Below are positions 33,995 to 41,847 of a DNA stretch of 64,000 bases, in pieces. The DNA comes from Paraburkholderia unamae (GTDB lineage: Bacteria; Pseudomonadota; Gammaproteobacteria; Burkholderiales; Burkholderiaceae): the NCBI RefSeq assembly GCF_003268775.1, contig NZ_QLSU01000023.1, positions 1 through 64,000 on the forward strand, read 5' to 3'. The notes under the pieces are model-generated. The model was not told the origin of the DNA and made no database searches. It saw only the letters and a list, made by a program, of their open reading frames with translations. The position numbers and the translations under genes were made by a program. The first letter of the stretch is position 1. Each line of letters begins with the position of its first letter.

Positions 33995-34861
33995 TCAGGC
34001 CAGCGTGTGCGCCCCGCTCCAGTCACCGGAGGCCTGATGCGGCGAACGAAAGCGCGCCAGAAACTCCCGCGCGCGAGCCGTCTGCGGCGCACCGAAGAAG
34101 CGCTCGGGCGGCGCGCTCTCGATCACCTGGCCCGCGTCCATGAACACAACGCGGCTCGCCACCTGTCGCGCGAACTCCATCTCGTGCGTGACGATCACCA
34201 TGGTCGCGCCTTCCTGCGCGAGCGAGCGCATCACGTTCAGCACTTCGCCGACGAGCATCGGGTCGAGCGCGCTGGTCGGCTCGTCGAACAGCAGGATGTC
34301 GGGCTTCATTGCCAGCGCTCGCGCAATGCCTACACGCTGCTTTTGGCCACCCGACAGGCGCGAGGGAAACGCATCCATCTTCCCCGCCAGCCCGACGCGC
34401 TCCAGCAATTCCCGGGCTTCCGCGCGCACCGCTTCGCGCGGACGGCCGAGCACGTGCAACGGCGCTTCCATAACGTTCTGCAAGACCGTCAAATGCGGCC
34501 ACAGCGCGAAATGCTGAAACACCATGCCGATACGCGCGCGCGAGCGCGCAAGCTCGGCGTCGCTCATCTTGATCGACGAGCCTTCGCGCACGCCCATGCG
34601 CTGGTTGGACACGTGGACCGTGCCCGCGTCGGGCACTTCGAGCCAGTTCACGCAGCGCAGCAGCGTGGACTTGCCGCAACCCGAAGGCCCGAGCAGGCAC
34701 ACGGTCTCGCCCTTGTGCACGGTGAGCGACACGTCGCGTAGCACAGGGTTCTCGCCGAACGACTTCGAAATGCCGTTGAGCCGCAGCACCGTTTGCGCGC
34801 CAACATGTTCCGCAACGGCTGCGTGCAGGATGGCGGGCGGGACATCGTTCGAAATGTTCAT
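33995..34861 (-). CDS. Polar amino-acid-type ABC transporter ATP-binding protein
   Basis: 288 residues. Walker A GPSGCGKST, Q-loop MVFQHFALWPHLT, signature LSGGQKQRVGIARALA, Walker B ILLFDEPTSALDP and the switch histidine in VIVTHEM are all intact. It is the PAAT/HisP-GlnQ type. The ATG at 34861 overlaps the permease stop (ATGA), which fixes the start. With two permeases and a binding protein it forms a complete importer. A lead of about 25 residues before the ABC fold is slightly longer than usual. Confidence 0.95.
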   Translation of the reverse strand: MNISNDVPPAILHAAVAEHVGAQTVLRLNGISKSFGENPVLRDVSLTVHKGETVCLLGPSGCGKSTLLRCVNWLEVPDAGTVHVSNQRMGVREGSSIKMSDAELARSRARIGMVFQHFALWPHLTVLQNVMEAPLHVLGRPREAVRAEARELLERVGLAGKMDAFPSRLSGGQKQRVGIARALAMKPDILLFDEPTSALDPMLVGEVLNVMRSLAQEGATMVIVTHEMEFARQVASRVVFMDAGQVIESAPPERFFGAPQTARAREFLARFRSPHQASGDWSGAHTLA

Positions 34862-35517
34862 GCTCTGCGTTCCTCGGCGAATCTCGACAGTAAGCCGCTG
34901 CCGCCTTCGATCACGAGGCAGATGGCCCAGTACAGCAGCACAGCCGTGATGAACGCCGCGAACGGAATGAAATAAGTGGCCTGAATGCCGTTCATCTGAT
35001 GCGTGAGTTCGCCAACCGCGATCACCGTGAGGAACGCGCTGTCCTTGACGATCTGCACGAGTTGGTTGCCGATCATCGGCAAGGCGACCGTCACGACCTG
35101 CGGCAGGACGATGCGCCGGACCAGCCCGAAACCGTGAAAGCCATAAGCCCGTGCGGCTTCGATCATCGGCGTGGGCAAGCCCGCCCAGGCGCCGCGCAAC
35201 AACTCCGCCATGTAGGCCGTGTTGTAGAGGATCAACGCGACGGCGCCCGCCCACCAGTTCGACATGCGAATGCCCACCGTCGGGAGGCCGAAATAGATCA
35301 GATAGACGAACAACAGGAAAGGCGCGCAGCGCATGGCGTCCACATAGAGCATGGCAAGCCGCGCAATCGCCGGGCGCTTCGACATCAACGCGGGCGTGAG
35401 CAGCGCGCCCAGAACCAGCGACGCGACGGCCGCCACCGCGAGCAGGCCGAGCGTGTCGAACAGGCCCGACAACACGTCCGCGCGCTGTTGCCAGATGATC
35501 AGAAAGTTCTCCGTCAT
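34858..35517 (-). CDS. Polar amino-acid-type ABC transporter permease
   Basis: 219 residues with four to five membrane helices and the HisM/GlnP-type EAA loop EAARAYGFHGFGLVRRIVLPQ. The N-terminus GLFDTLGLLAVAAVASLVLG is the usual first helix. Its start overlaps the stop of the second permease and its stop overlaps the ATPase start, so the transporter genes are translationally coupled. It forms half of the inner-membrane channel. The closest substrates in the family are amino acids and opines; here the context suggests the carboxylated N-compound used by the catabolic operon. Confidence 0.92.
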   Translation of the reverse strand: MTENFLIIWQQRADVLSGLFDTLGLLAVAAVASLVLGALLTPALMSKRPAIARLAMLYVDAMRCAPFLLFVYLIYFGLPTVGIRMSNWWAGAVALILYNTAYMAELLRGAWAGLPTPMIEAARAYGFHGFGLVRRIVLPQVVTVALPMIGNQLVQIVKDSAFLTVIAVGELTHQMNGIQATYFIPFAAFITAVLLYWAICLVIEGGSGLLSRFAEERRA

Positions 35518-36158
35518 GCGCGGGCCTCCACGGGTTGGCGGCGCTCGATCATACGCTGCGCCTTGATGAGCACGAACACGATCAGCCCGTAAATGAGCAG
35601 TGCAAAAATGAAAGGCGGCAGCGGATCATACGTGCGCGCGCCGACGCGCAGGGCCGCGCGCGTGATCTCGACGATGCCGATGACCGCCACCGCGGGCGTC
35701 GACTTGATCTGCAAGGTCATCTCGTTGACGAGGCCGGGCAGGCTCGCGCGCCAGATCTGCGGCATGACGATGCGGCGAAAGCGCAGGCCGCGCGGCATGG
35801 CGAAAGCGAGCGCGGCATCGTATTGATCGCGGGGAAAGTTCATGAGCGCCGCGCGCCAGATTTCGCAGTTGAACGCGGCGGTGCTGATGGTGAGCGCGAG
35901 AATCGCGGCGGGTGTGGGGTCGAGCGAGATGCCGAACTGCGGCAGCGCGAAGAAGATCAGCAGCGTGAGCGTCACGGCGGGGCACGAGCGGATCAGGCTC
36001 ACGTACGCGACCACGAGGCGGTGGAAAAACGGCACGCGCGCCCAGCGGATGAGCGCGAGCGCGAGGCCCAGCGGCACGCCGACCACGATGCTGGCGACCG
36101 AAAGAACCACGGTCGCCAGCGCGCCCTGAGCGATGCTCCAGTAATCGAAGGCGTTCAT
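35514..36158 (-). CDS. Polar amino-acid-type ABC transporter permease
   Basis: 214 residues. The second permease carries ATVVLSVASIVVGVPLGLAL and the EAA-like loop DAALAFAMPRGLRFRRIVMPQ. The ATG at 36158 (MNAFDYWSIAQG) is chosen because the upstream extension is arginine-rich and non-conserved. It lies 26 bases after the binding-protein gene. Together with the product of 34858-35517 it makes a heterodimeric channel. Confidence 0.92.
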   Translation of the reverse strand: MNAFDYWSIAQGALATVVLSVASIVVGVPLGLALALIRWARVPFFHRLVVAYVSLIRSCPAVTLTLLIFFALPQFGISLDPTPAAILALTISTAAFNCEIWRAALMNFPRDQYDAALAFAMPRGLRFRRIVMPQIWRASLPGLVNEMTLQIKSTPAVAVIGIVEITRAALRVGARTYDPLPPFIFALLIYGLIVFVLIKAQRMIERRQPVEARA

Positions 36159-36184
36159 CGATGCACAGTAAAGGCGTTCAGAGG

Positions 36185-37054
36185 TCAGTTGACGGACTGC
36201 GGCATGTCTTTGTAGCTCGCGCCGAGCCACTTCTGCTGAAGCTGATACATCTCGCCGCTCTTGCGCAGTTCGAGCAGCGCGGAGTCGACCATCTTCAGCA
36301 CGTCGGTGTTGCCCTTCTTCACGGCCCACGCGATGTAGGTCGGCTTGCCGATGGCCTGCCCGACCGTGAACACGTCGGGGCGCGTCTTCACGAGCGAGTT
36401 CAGGCTGATCTGCGTGTTGGCGACGGCGTCGACGCGGCCGAGGCCGAGGTCCTGATAGGCCTCCGGATACGACTGATATTCGACGATCTGCTTGAGGCCG
36501 TTGCCGCCGTGCTTCTTTTTCAACTGCTCGTCGAAGAGTTTGAGGTCCGCGAGCATGGCGCTGCCCGTTTCCGCGCCGACGACCTTGCCGACGAGGTCGT
36601 CCGGCGTCTTGATCGGCGAGCCCTTGCGGGTCGCATAGAACGTGACGGCCTCGCAGGTCGGCGACGCGAAGTCAAAGGTCTTCTTGCGCTCGTCGGTGAC
36701 GAGCACGGCCGTGAGCGCCATGTCGTACTTGCCGGTCGTCACGCCCGGCAGGATGCCGGACCACGGCATGACCTGCTGCTTCACATCGACCCCGATCTTC
36801 TTGCGCACCAGGGCGAGCAGTTCGTTGTCGTAGCCGGTGTTCTTGCCGTTGTCGACGAACTCGAACGGATTGTAGTCATCCTCGGTCGCGACGCTCAGAT
36901 AGCCGCGCGCCTTGATTTCCTCGGCGCTGGCCCCGTAGCTCGCATGGCTGATGCTGAAGGTGGCGACGAGTGCGAGTGTGCAGGTGCGCAAGAGCGTGAC
37001 AGTGGTGCGCGGTTTCGGCTGACCGGGAACGCGGCGGGTGAGACGGACTGACAT
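36185..37054 (-). CDS. Periplasmic solute-binding protein of the ABC importer (family 3)
   Basis: 289 residues. The ATG at 37054 follows AAGGGG, and the signal peptide runs to about residue 40 (TCTLALVATFSISHASYGASA). The family-3 pattern is clear: EIKARGYLSVATEDDYNPFEF, TGYDNELLALV, VMPWSGILPGVTTGKYDMALT, and DDLVGKVVGAETGSA. The ligand pocket of such proteins normally binds an amino acid through an arginine and an aspartate. It is the first gene of the importer operon and is divergent from xdhC, with a perfect 20-base palindrome in between, so uptake is probably controlled with catabolism. Confidence 0.93.
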   Translation of the reverse strand: MSVRLTRRVPGQPKPRTTVTLLRTCTLALVATFSISHASYGASAEEIKARGYLSVATEDDYNPFEFVDNGKNTGYDNELLALVRKKIGVDVKQQVMPWSGILPGVTTGKYDMALTAVLVTDERKKTFDFASPTCEAVTFYATRKGSPIKTPDDLVGKVVGAETGSAMLADLKLFDEQLKKKHGGNGLKQIVEYQSYPEAYQDLGLGRVDAVANTQISLNSLVKTRPDVFTVGQAIGKPTYIAWAVKKGNTDVLKMVDSALLELRKSGEMYQLQQKWLGASYKDMPQSVN

Positions 37055-37111
37055 GAAGAACCCCTTAGGTGTTGGATGATGACCGTCGAATCGATAATTC
37101 GTCCTGGTACT

Positions 37112-37125
37112 CACGATTCATCGTG
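37112..37125. promoter_or_regulatory. Inverted repeat near the importer start
   Basis: CACGAT-TC-ATCGTG, perfect 6-base arms, 58 bases upstream of the binding-protein ATG at 37054. A candidate operator with a different sequence from the GGTRCACC family. Confidence 0.35.
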
Positions 37126-37214
37126 GATCATGCAAGGGGTATGCCAACGATCTCCTTTGCCGCCGCAGACCCGTTGCCGTGGCGGCGCGGGTCGATCGTG
37201 CGAATGCGTCGCAA

Positions 37215-37234
37215 ATATGTGGTGCACCACATAT
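37215..37234. promoter_or_regulatory. Perfect 20-base palindrome, GGTGCACC operator
   Basis: ATATGTGGTGCACCACATAT is self-complementary over all 20 bases and flanked by GCAA and TTTGC. Its core GGTGCACC matches the two sites in the marR/amidohydrolase region. Placed between the divergent importer and xdhC genes, it is a strong candidate binding site for the pathway regulator. Confidence 0.65.
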
Positions 37235-37469
37235 GTTTGCCAGGCTTGCTATTCGTGCATGCGCGCACCGATATACGACATGCCCGCCTTGACGGTCGAG
37301 GTTCAATCGATCGCCGCTTGATTGGCGCGAGATTCTTTGCCATGGATAATCAGCAGGCCTGTCAATTCAATGTATGCTGACGGCGACGTCCCGTGATGCG
37401 CGTGGACGGCTCGTAGCCAGGTCCGATGGCCCCCCTCATGGATGCCCCAAGCGATAGCGGAGCGAACGC

Positions 37470-38489
37470 GTGGACAGTGTGAATCTCGAAGTCCTGAAGC
37501 AAAGCGCGCGATGGCTCGACGAAGGCCGTCGCGTCCTGCTGGTGACGGTGGTGAAAACGTGGGGCTCCTCGCCGCGCCCCGAAGGCGCGATGCTCGCCGT
37601 GCGCGACGACGGCCGCGTGGTGGGCTCGGTGTCGGGGGGGTGCATCGAGGACGATCTGATCGAGCGCGTCCGGCAACGCGGCATCACGCAGGACACGCCC
37701 GAAGCGGTGCGATACGGCGTGAGCGCGGAAGAAGCGCATCGCTTCGGCTTGCCGTGCGGAGGCACGATCGAGCTCGTGCTGGAACCGTTGACGCGCGCGA
37801 GCGGCATCGCCGAATTGTGCGCGGCGGTGGAAAGCGGCCGGCTCGTCGCGCGTACGCTCGACATGGCGACAGGCGCGGCGCGCATCGAACCCGCGCGGGC
37901 GGCGGACGGCGTGAGCTTCAACGGCCGCACGCTGCTGACCCTCCACGGCCCGCGGTTCCGAATGCTCGTGATTGGCGCGGGGCAGTTGTCGCAATACCTG
38001 TGCAGCATTGCGGTCGGGCTGGACTACCAGGTGACCGTCTGCGATCCGCGCGAGGAATACACGGACGGCTGGGAAGTGCCGGGCACGAGGGTCGTGCGCA
38101 GCATGCCCGACGACACGGTAATGGACATGAAGCTCGACGAGCGCTGCGCGGTGATCGCGCTGACGCACGATCCCAAACTCGACGATCTCGCGTTGATGGA
38201 AGCGCTGAAAACGCCCGCGTTCTATGTCGGCGCGCTAGGGTCGCGCCGCAACAACGCTGCTCGCCGTGAGCGGCTGAAGGAGTTCGACTTGAGCGACGCC
38301 GAACTCGCGCGGCTGCACGGGCCGGTGGGCATTTACATTGGCAGCCGCACGCCGCCGGAAATCGCCGTGTCGATACTCGCGGAAGTCACGGCGGCGAAGA
38401 ACGGCGTGTCGCTGCCCGAACTGCTACAGGTCGAAGGCGCAAAGGCGGCGCGCGAGATTGCGGGACGAGGCGAAACCTGTGACGCGTAA
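37470..38489 (+). CDS. xdhC: XdhC/CoxI-family molybdenum hydroxylase maturation protein
   Basis: 339 residues starting at GTG 37470, eight bases after GGAG. The N-terminal CoxI domain has LVTVVKTWGSSPRPEGAMLAV, GSVSGGCIEDDL and GLPCGGTIELVLEPL. The Rossmann C-terminal domain has RMLVIGAGQLSQYLCSIAVGLDYQVTVCDPR and FYVGALGSRRN. XdhC proteins insert sulphurated molybdenum cofactor into xanthine dehydrogenase-like enzymes. The client is presumably the hydroxylase encoded at 25711-29467, which is separated from it by the importer operon. Confidence 0.92.
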   Translation: MDSVNLEVLKQSARWLDEGRRVLLVTVVKTWGSSPRPEGAMLAVRDDGRVVGSVSGGCIEDDLIERVRQRGITQDTPEAVRYGVSAEEAHRFGLPCGGTIELVLEPLTRASGIAELCAAVESGRLVARTLDMATGAARIEPARAADGVSFNGRTLLTLHGPRFRMLVIGAGQLSQYLCSIAVGLDYQVTVCDPREEYTDGWEVPGTRVVRSMPDDTVMDMKLDERCAVIALTHDPKLDDLALMEALKTPAFYVGALGSRRNNAARRERLKEFDLSDAELARLHGPVGIYIGSRTPPEIAVSILAEVTAAKNGVSLPELLQVEGAKAAREIAGRGETCDA

Positions 38490-38510
38490 GTAGAATCCAG
38501 CGCGCTCTGA

Positions 38511-38536
38511 GCCAGGCATGTCGTGCCTGGCCTTTT
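38511..38536 (+). terminator. Rho-independent terminator after xdhC
   Basis: An 8-bp stem (GCCAGGCA 38511-38518, TGCCTGGC 38524-38531) with a 5-base loop, followed by CTTTTCCC. It ends the xdhC transcript 22 bases past its stop. Confidence 0.7.
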
Positions 38537-38628
38537 CCCTTCGAACGCGCTGTGTTTCACCGCGTTGCCAACGATGTCCCGCGCGCCCTTTCCGAACCGG
38601 AACGGCGCGCGGCGCACGACACATCAAA

Positions 38629-39933
38629 TCAACGGCTGCCAACCGCCGTGCTGGTCGCCTTCTGAAGAAAGCGCGCGCGCATCGGCTTGAGCACGAACAT
38701 CGCGAGCACCGCGGTGACGATGTCCAGCGTGATCGCCACGCTGAACACCGGGACCCAGCTGCCCGCATGCAGATGCAGCAGCGCGGCGAGCGGGCCGCCG
38801 AAGATCGAGCCGATGCCCTGCGAAATGTACAGCCAGCCATAGTTCTCCGTGGCGTGGCGCGTGCCGAACGTGTCGGTCAGCGTGGACGGAAACAGCGAGA
38901 AAATCTCGCCCCAGCCGAAGAAGACTACGCCCGAGAGCAGCACGAACAATACGGCGTTCTCACGCGTCAGGAGCCACAGCGCCATCGCGACGCCTTCGAG
39001 CGCGAAGGCGAAGAACATGGTGTTTTCGCGCCCGAAGCGGTCCGACACCCAACCGAACAGCGGACGCGTGAGACCGTTGGTGAAGCGGTCGATGGTGAGC
39101 GCGAGCGGCAGCGCCGCCATGCCGAACACGACAACCTTCGTGATGCCGAAGTCGGCCGCGAAGGTCGCCATCTGCGAGGTGACCATGAGGCCCGACGTGG
39201 ACATCATCGTCATCATCGCGAACATGAGCCAGAAAAGCGGCGAGCGCATCATCTGCGAGGGACGCAGGTTCGGCACGCTCGATGCCGCTACAGCGGATGC
39301 ATGCGCCGGCGCGACATCGCGCGGCACGCGCAAGCCCTGCGACGCGAGAAAGCCCACAACGGCGAAGGCGATGCCATAGATCCACAGAGTGGCGTCGAGG
39401 CCGCGCGACGCGAGCGACGCCGAGATCGGAAAGGTCGTGACGATGGCGCCCATGCCGTAACCCGCCGCCACCGCGCCCGCCGCGAAGCCGCGGCGATCGG
39501 GGAACCAGCGCACCATGAGGCCGACCACACCCACGTAGACGATGCCCGTGCCCAGCCCGCCGACGAGACCGTACGTGAGATACAGCATCGACGTGCTCGT
39601 GACCATCGACGCCAGCACCCAGCTCAGGCCCGACATCACCGTGCCGAGCGAGATCAGCAGGCGCGGTCCGAAGCGGTCGATCAGCTTGCCCTGAAACGGC
39701 GAAAAGAACGTCTGCAAGATGATGAGCAGCGAGAACGTCACCTGCAATTCGGGCAGCGGCACGCCGAGCTTCGCCGACAACGGTTTGGTCAGGAGCGTCC
39801 ACACATATTGCGGGCTGGAAATCGCCATCATGCAGAGCAGGCCCAGACCAAGCTGAAGCCAGCGATTGTGCGCGGCCACAGCGGGCGCATTGGCGGCCGC
39901 ATGGTCTTGCAGCGTCTGGATGCGTGTGTTCAT
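38629..39933 (-). CDS. MFS carrier, oxalate/formate antiporter (OFA) family
   Basis: 434 residues with twelve hydrophobic segments. OFA-type features are SPQYVWTLLTKPLSAKLGVP in the first loop, FFSPFQGKLIDRFGPRLLI (motif A-like) and the glycine-rich helix GLVGGLGTGIVYVGVVGLMVRWFPDRRGFAAG. The C-terminal half has TNGLTRPLFGWVSDRFGREN. Start 39933 is preferred over the ATG six bases upstream, because GGGGA then stands seven bases away. OxlT-type members exchange oxalate for formate; others carry various monocarboxylates. Next to an oxamate-amidohydrolase-like gene, oxalate or a similar acid is the natural guess. Confidence 0.85.
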   Translation of the reverse strand: MNTRIQTLQDHAAANAPAVAAHNRWLQLGLGLLCMMAISSPQYVWTLLTKPLSAKLGVPLPELQVTFSLLIILQTFFSPFQGKLIDRFGPRLLISLGTVMSGLSWVLASMVTSTSMLYLTYGLVGGLGTGIVYVGVVGLMVRWFPDRRGFAAGAVAAGYGMGAIVTTFPISASLASRGLDATLWIYGIAFAVVGFLASQGLRVPRDVAPAHASAVAASSVPNLRPSQMMRSPLFWLMFAMMTMMSTSGLMVTSQMATFAADFGITKVVVFGMAALPLALTIDRFTNGLTRPLFGWVSDRFGRENTMFFAFALEGVAMALWLLTRENAVLFVLLSGVVFFGWGEIFSLFPSTLTDTFGTRHATENYGWLYISQGIGSIFGGPLAALLHLHAGSWVPVFSVAITLDIVTAVLAMFVLKPMRARFLQKATSTAVGSR

Positions 39934-39983
39934 ATGCATTCCCCGGTTTGATTCGGAATTAAAAGGACGAAAAGCCCCCTCCA

Positions 39984-40002
39984 GTCCGGCGAAATGCCGG
40001 AC
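39984..40002 (-). terminator. Intercistronic hairpin upstream of the MFS gene
   Basis: A 7-bp perfect stem (GTCCGGC/GCCGGAC) with a 5-base loop lies between the GGT-like gene and the MFS gene, with no adjacent T-run on the minus strand. It may be an attenuator or an RNA processing site that sets the relative amounts of the two proteins. Confidence 0.4.
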
Positions 40003-40068
40003 CGGATGGTGAGACAGCTTCTGTTGCGTGCTTCTGTTTTGTGCCGCTGTTGTGTGCTGCTTTGTGCG

Positions 40069-41712
40069 CTACCAGCCTGCGGCGGCGCCGTCGCTGCGCG
40101 GATCGTGGCCGGCTTCGAACAATCCGTCTGGATAACGAACGATTGCGCCAGCGTGGCCCATCGCTTCGTCGTAGGCGGCGAGCACTTCCACGTCGTGGCC
40201 GAGCGCACGCAACGCGTCGACGGTCTGTGCGGGGAAACGCGCTTCGAGCTTCAGCGAGTCGGTGGACTGGCCCCAGGTGCGGCCGAGCAGCCAGCGCGGC
40301 GCGTCGATCGCGGCCTGCGGATTCCAGCCGAAGTTCGCGATGCGCGAGAACACCGCGCTTTGCGATTGGGGCTGGCCGTCGCCGCCCATGTTGCCGTAGA
40401 CCATCGTGCGGCCGTCGGCGAACTGGGCGAGCGCCGGATTGAGCGTGTGGAACGGACGGCGGCCCGGCATGAGCGGATTGAGCGACGATGCATCGAGCGA
40501 AAAGCTACAGCCGCGGTTCTGCCAGTTGATGCCCGAGTTCGGCAGCACGATGCCGCTGCCGAACTCGTGATAGATGCTCTGGATGAAGCTGACGGCCACG
40601 CCGTCGCGATCGATCACGCCCATCCAGACCGTGTCGCCGGGGCCGCGGCCCTGCCCCCACGGCGCGGCGCGCGACATCGACACCTGGCGTGCCATCGCGT
40701 CGAGCGCGGCGGGTTCCAGTTGCGCGGCCGGGTCGATGCGCATGTGGTCGGGATCGGTCACATGCGCGTCGCGCACCTTGAAGGCGAGCTTGGTCGCTTC
40801 AACGCACGCGTGCACGAACTCGGGGCCGAGCGGGTCCATGCCGTGCGCCAGCACGCGATCCAGCACGCCGAGAATCAGCAGCGACACGAGGCCCTGCGTG
40901 GGCGGCGGCATGTTGTACACGGTGCCGAGCGTGTGCTTGAGCGCGAGCGGCGTACGTTCACGGGCGCGGTGGCGTTCGAGGTCGTCGAGCGTGATGAGCG
41001 TTTCCAGCGACGCCAGGTCGCTTGCGATGCTGCGCGCGAGATCGCCGCGATAGAAGTCGTCGAGTCCGGCATCGGCGAGTTGTTGCAGCGTCGCGGCAAG
41101 ACGCGCATTGGTGAAGCGCTCGCCGGTTTGCGGCGCGCGCGCAGCGGGCATGAAGGTTTGTGCGAAGCCTGGCACGCCTTGCAGTTCAGCGCCTTTGCCC
41201 GCGACGCAGTCGGCGTGGCTGCGCGTGACCGGAACGCCGTGCCGGGCGTAGTGAATCGCGTCTTCCAGCAAGCGCGCGACGGGCATCCGGCCGCCGAGCG
41301 CGTCTTGCGAGAAGCGCTGCGCGAAGTCCCACCCGGAGACCGTGCCCGCGACCGTGTTGGCCGCGAGCGGGCCGCGCGCCGGAACCACGGCGAGACCGAG
41401 CGAGCGATACGTGTCGATGTCCGCGCGCATCGCCGCCGCGCCGCACGCCTCGATGCCGACGGGTGCGTGACCGGGGCGCGAGATCAGCCAGAAGCCGTCC
41501 CCGCCGATGCTGTTCATGTGCGGATAGACCACCGCGATGGTCGCCGCGGCGGCGATCATCGCTTCGACCGCGTTGCCTCCTTCGCGCAGCACGGCGAGCG
41601 CGCTTTGCGACGCAAGCGCATGCGGGGCGACCGCCATGCCGCGCGAACCGCGTGTGGGATTGAGTGTGCTGGCCGCGCCGTGCGCGTTTGCTGCGGAGAC
41701 TTCGAGAGGCAT
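40069..41712 (-). CDS. Gamma-glutamyltransferase-fold Ntn hydrolase, oxamate amidohydrolase (HpxW)-like
   Basis: 547 residues. The N-terminal half has the GGT pattern (GMAVAPHALASQSALAVLREGG, NSIGGDGFWLI). The autocleavage site and nucleophile threonine fall in GPGDTVWMGVIDRDG (Thr361), followed by FIQSIYHEFGSGIVLPNSG and YGNMGGDGQPQSQ. Typical glutathione hydrolases have a TTHxSV site and a secretion signal; this protein has neither, so a cytoplasmic Ntn amidase is more likely. HpxW of Klebsiella, which hydrolyses oxamate to oxalate and ammonia, belongs to this subfamily as I recall it. Start 41712 is fixed by AAGGAAA; the further ATG upstream would read through the TTGTATACAA operator. It is in line with the OFA carrier. 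Confidence 0.75.
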   Translation of the reverse strand: MPLEVSAANAHGAASTLNPTRGSRGMAVAPHALASQSALAVLREGGNAVEAMIAAAATIAVVYPHMNSIGGDGFWLISRPGHAPVGIEACGAAAMRADIDTYRSLGLAVVPARGPLAANTVAGTVSGWDFAQRFSQDALGGRMPVARLLEDAIHYARHGVPVTRSHADCVAGKGAELQGVPGFAQTFMPAARAPQTGERFTNARLAATLQQLADAGLDDFYRGDLARSIASDLASLETLITLDDLERHRARERTPLALKHTLGTVYNMPPPTQGLVSLLILGVLDRVLAHGMDPLGPEFVHACVEATKLAFKVRDAHVTDPDHMRIDPAAQLEPAALDAMARQVSMSRAAPWGQGRGPGDTVWMGVIDRDGVAVSFIQSIYHEFGSGIVLPNSGINWQNRGCSFSLDASSLNPLMPGRRPFHTLNPALAQFADGRTMVYGNMGGDGQPQSQSAVFSRIANFGWNPQAAIDAPRWLLGRTWGQSTDSLKLEARFPAQTVDALRALGHDVEVLAAYDEAMGHAGAIVRYPDGLFEAGHDPRSDGAAAGW

Positions 41713-41722
41713 TGACGTTTCC

Positions 41723-41732
41723 TTGTATACAA
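41723..41732. promoter_or_regulatory. TTGTATACAA operator overlapping the ribosome site of the GGT-like gene
   Basis: A perfect 10-base palindrome fitting the TNGTNNNACNA rule of FadR/FCD-type GntR operators. It ends on the Shine-Dalgarno AAGGAAA of the gene starting at 41712. A GntR/FCD regulator is encoded 116 bases further upstream, so it is the likely binder. Confidence 0.6.
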
Positions 41733-41847
41733 CGAAATTCGTCAAAGCCAGATCCGTGCCAGTCCCTCGTAAAAACCCTGATAAGGCCTGCCAGGCAAGG
41801 CTTTCAGCGCCACGGCACGAGACGCGTGGCGTCGCCGTGCAATGCCG

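Larger units (their letters stand above)
37055..37469. other. Divergent control region between the ABC importer and xdhC
   Basis: 415 bases with no credible gene. It holds the 20-base palindrome at 37215-37234 and a second inverted repeat at 37112-37125 (CACGAT, 2-base centre, ATCGTG). Sequence around 37200-37380 is less G+C-rich than the flanks, as expected for promoters. I could not fix -35/-10 boxes with confidence. Confidence 0.6.

Noticed and set aside
40069..41712. Periplasmic glutathione hydrolase (Ggt)
   Set aside because: No signal peptide, and the nucleophile region is GDTVWMGV rather than the TTHxSV type. Context favours an oxamate-amidohydrolase-like role.
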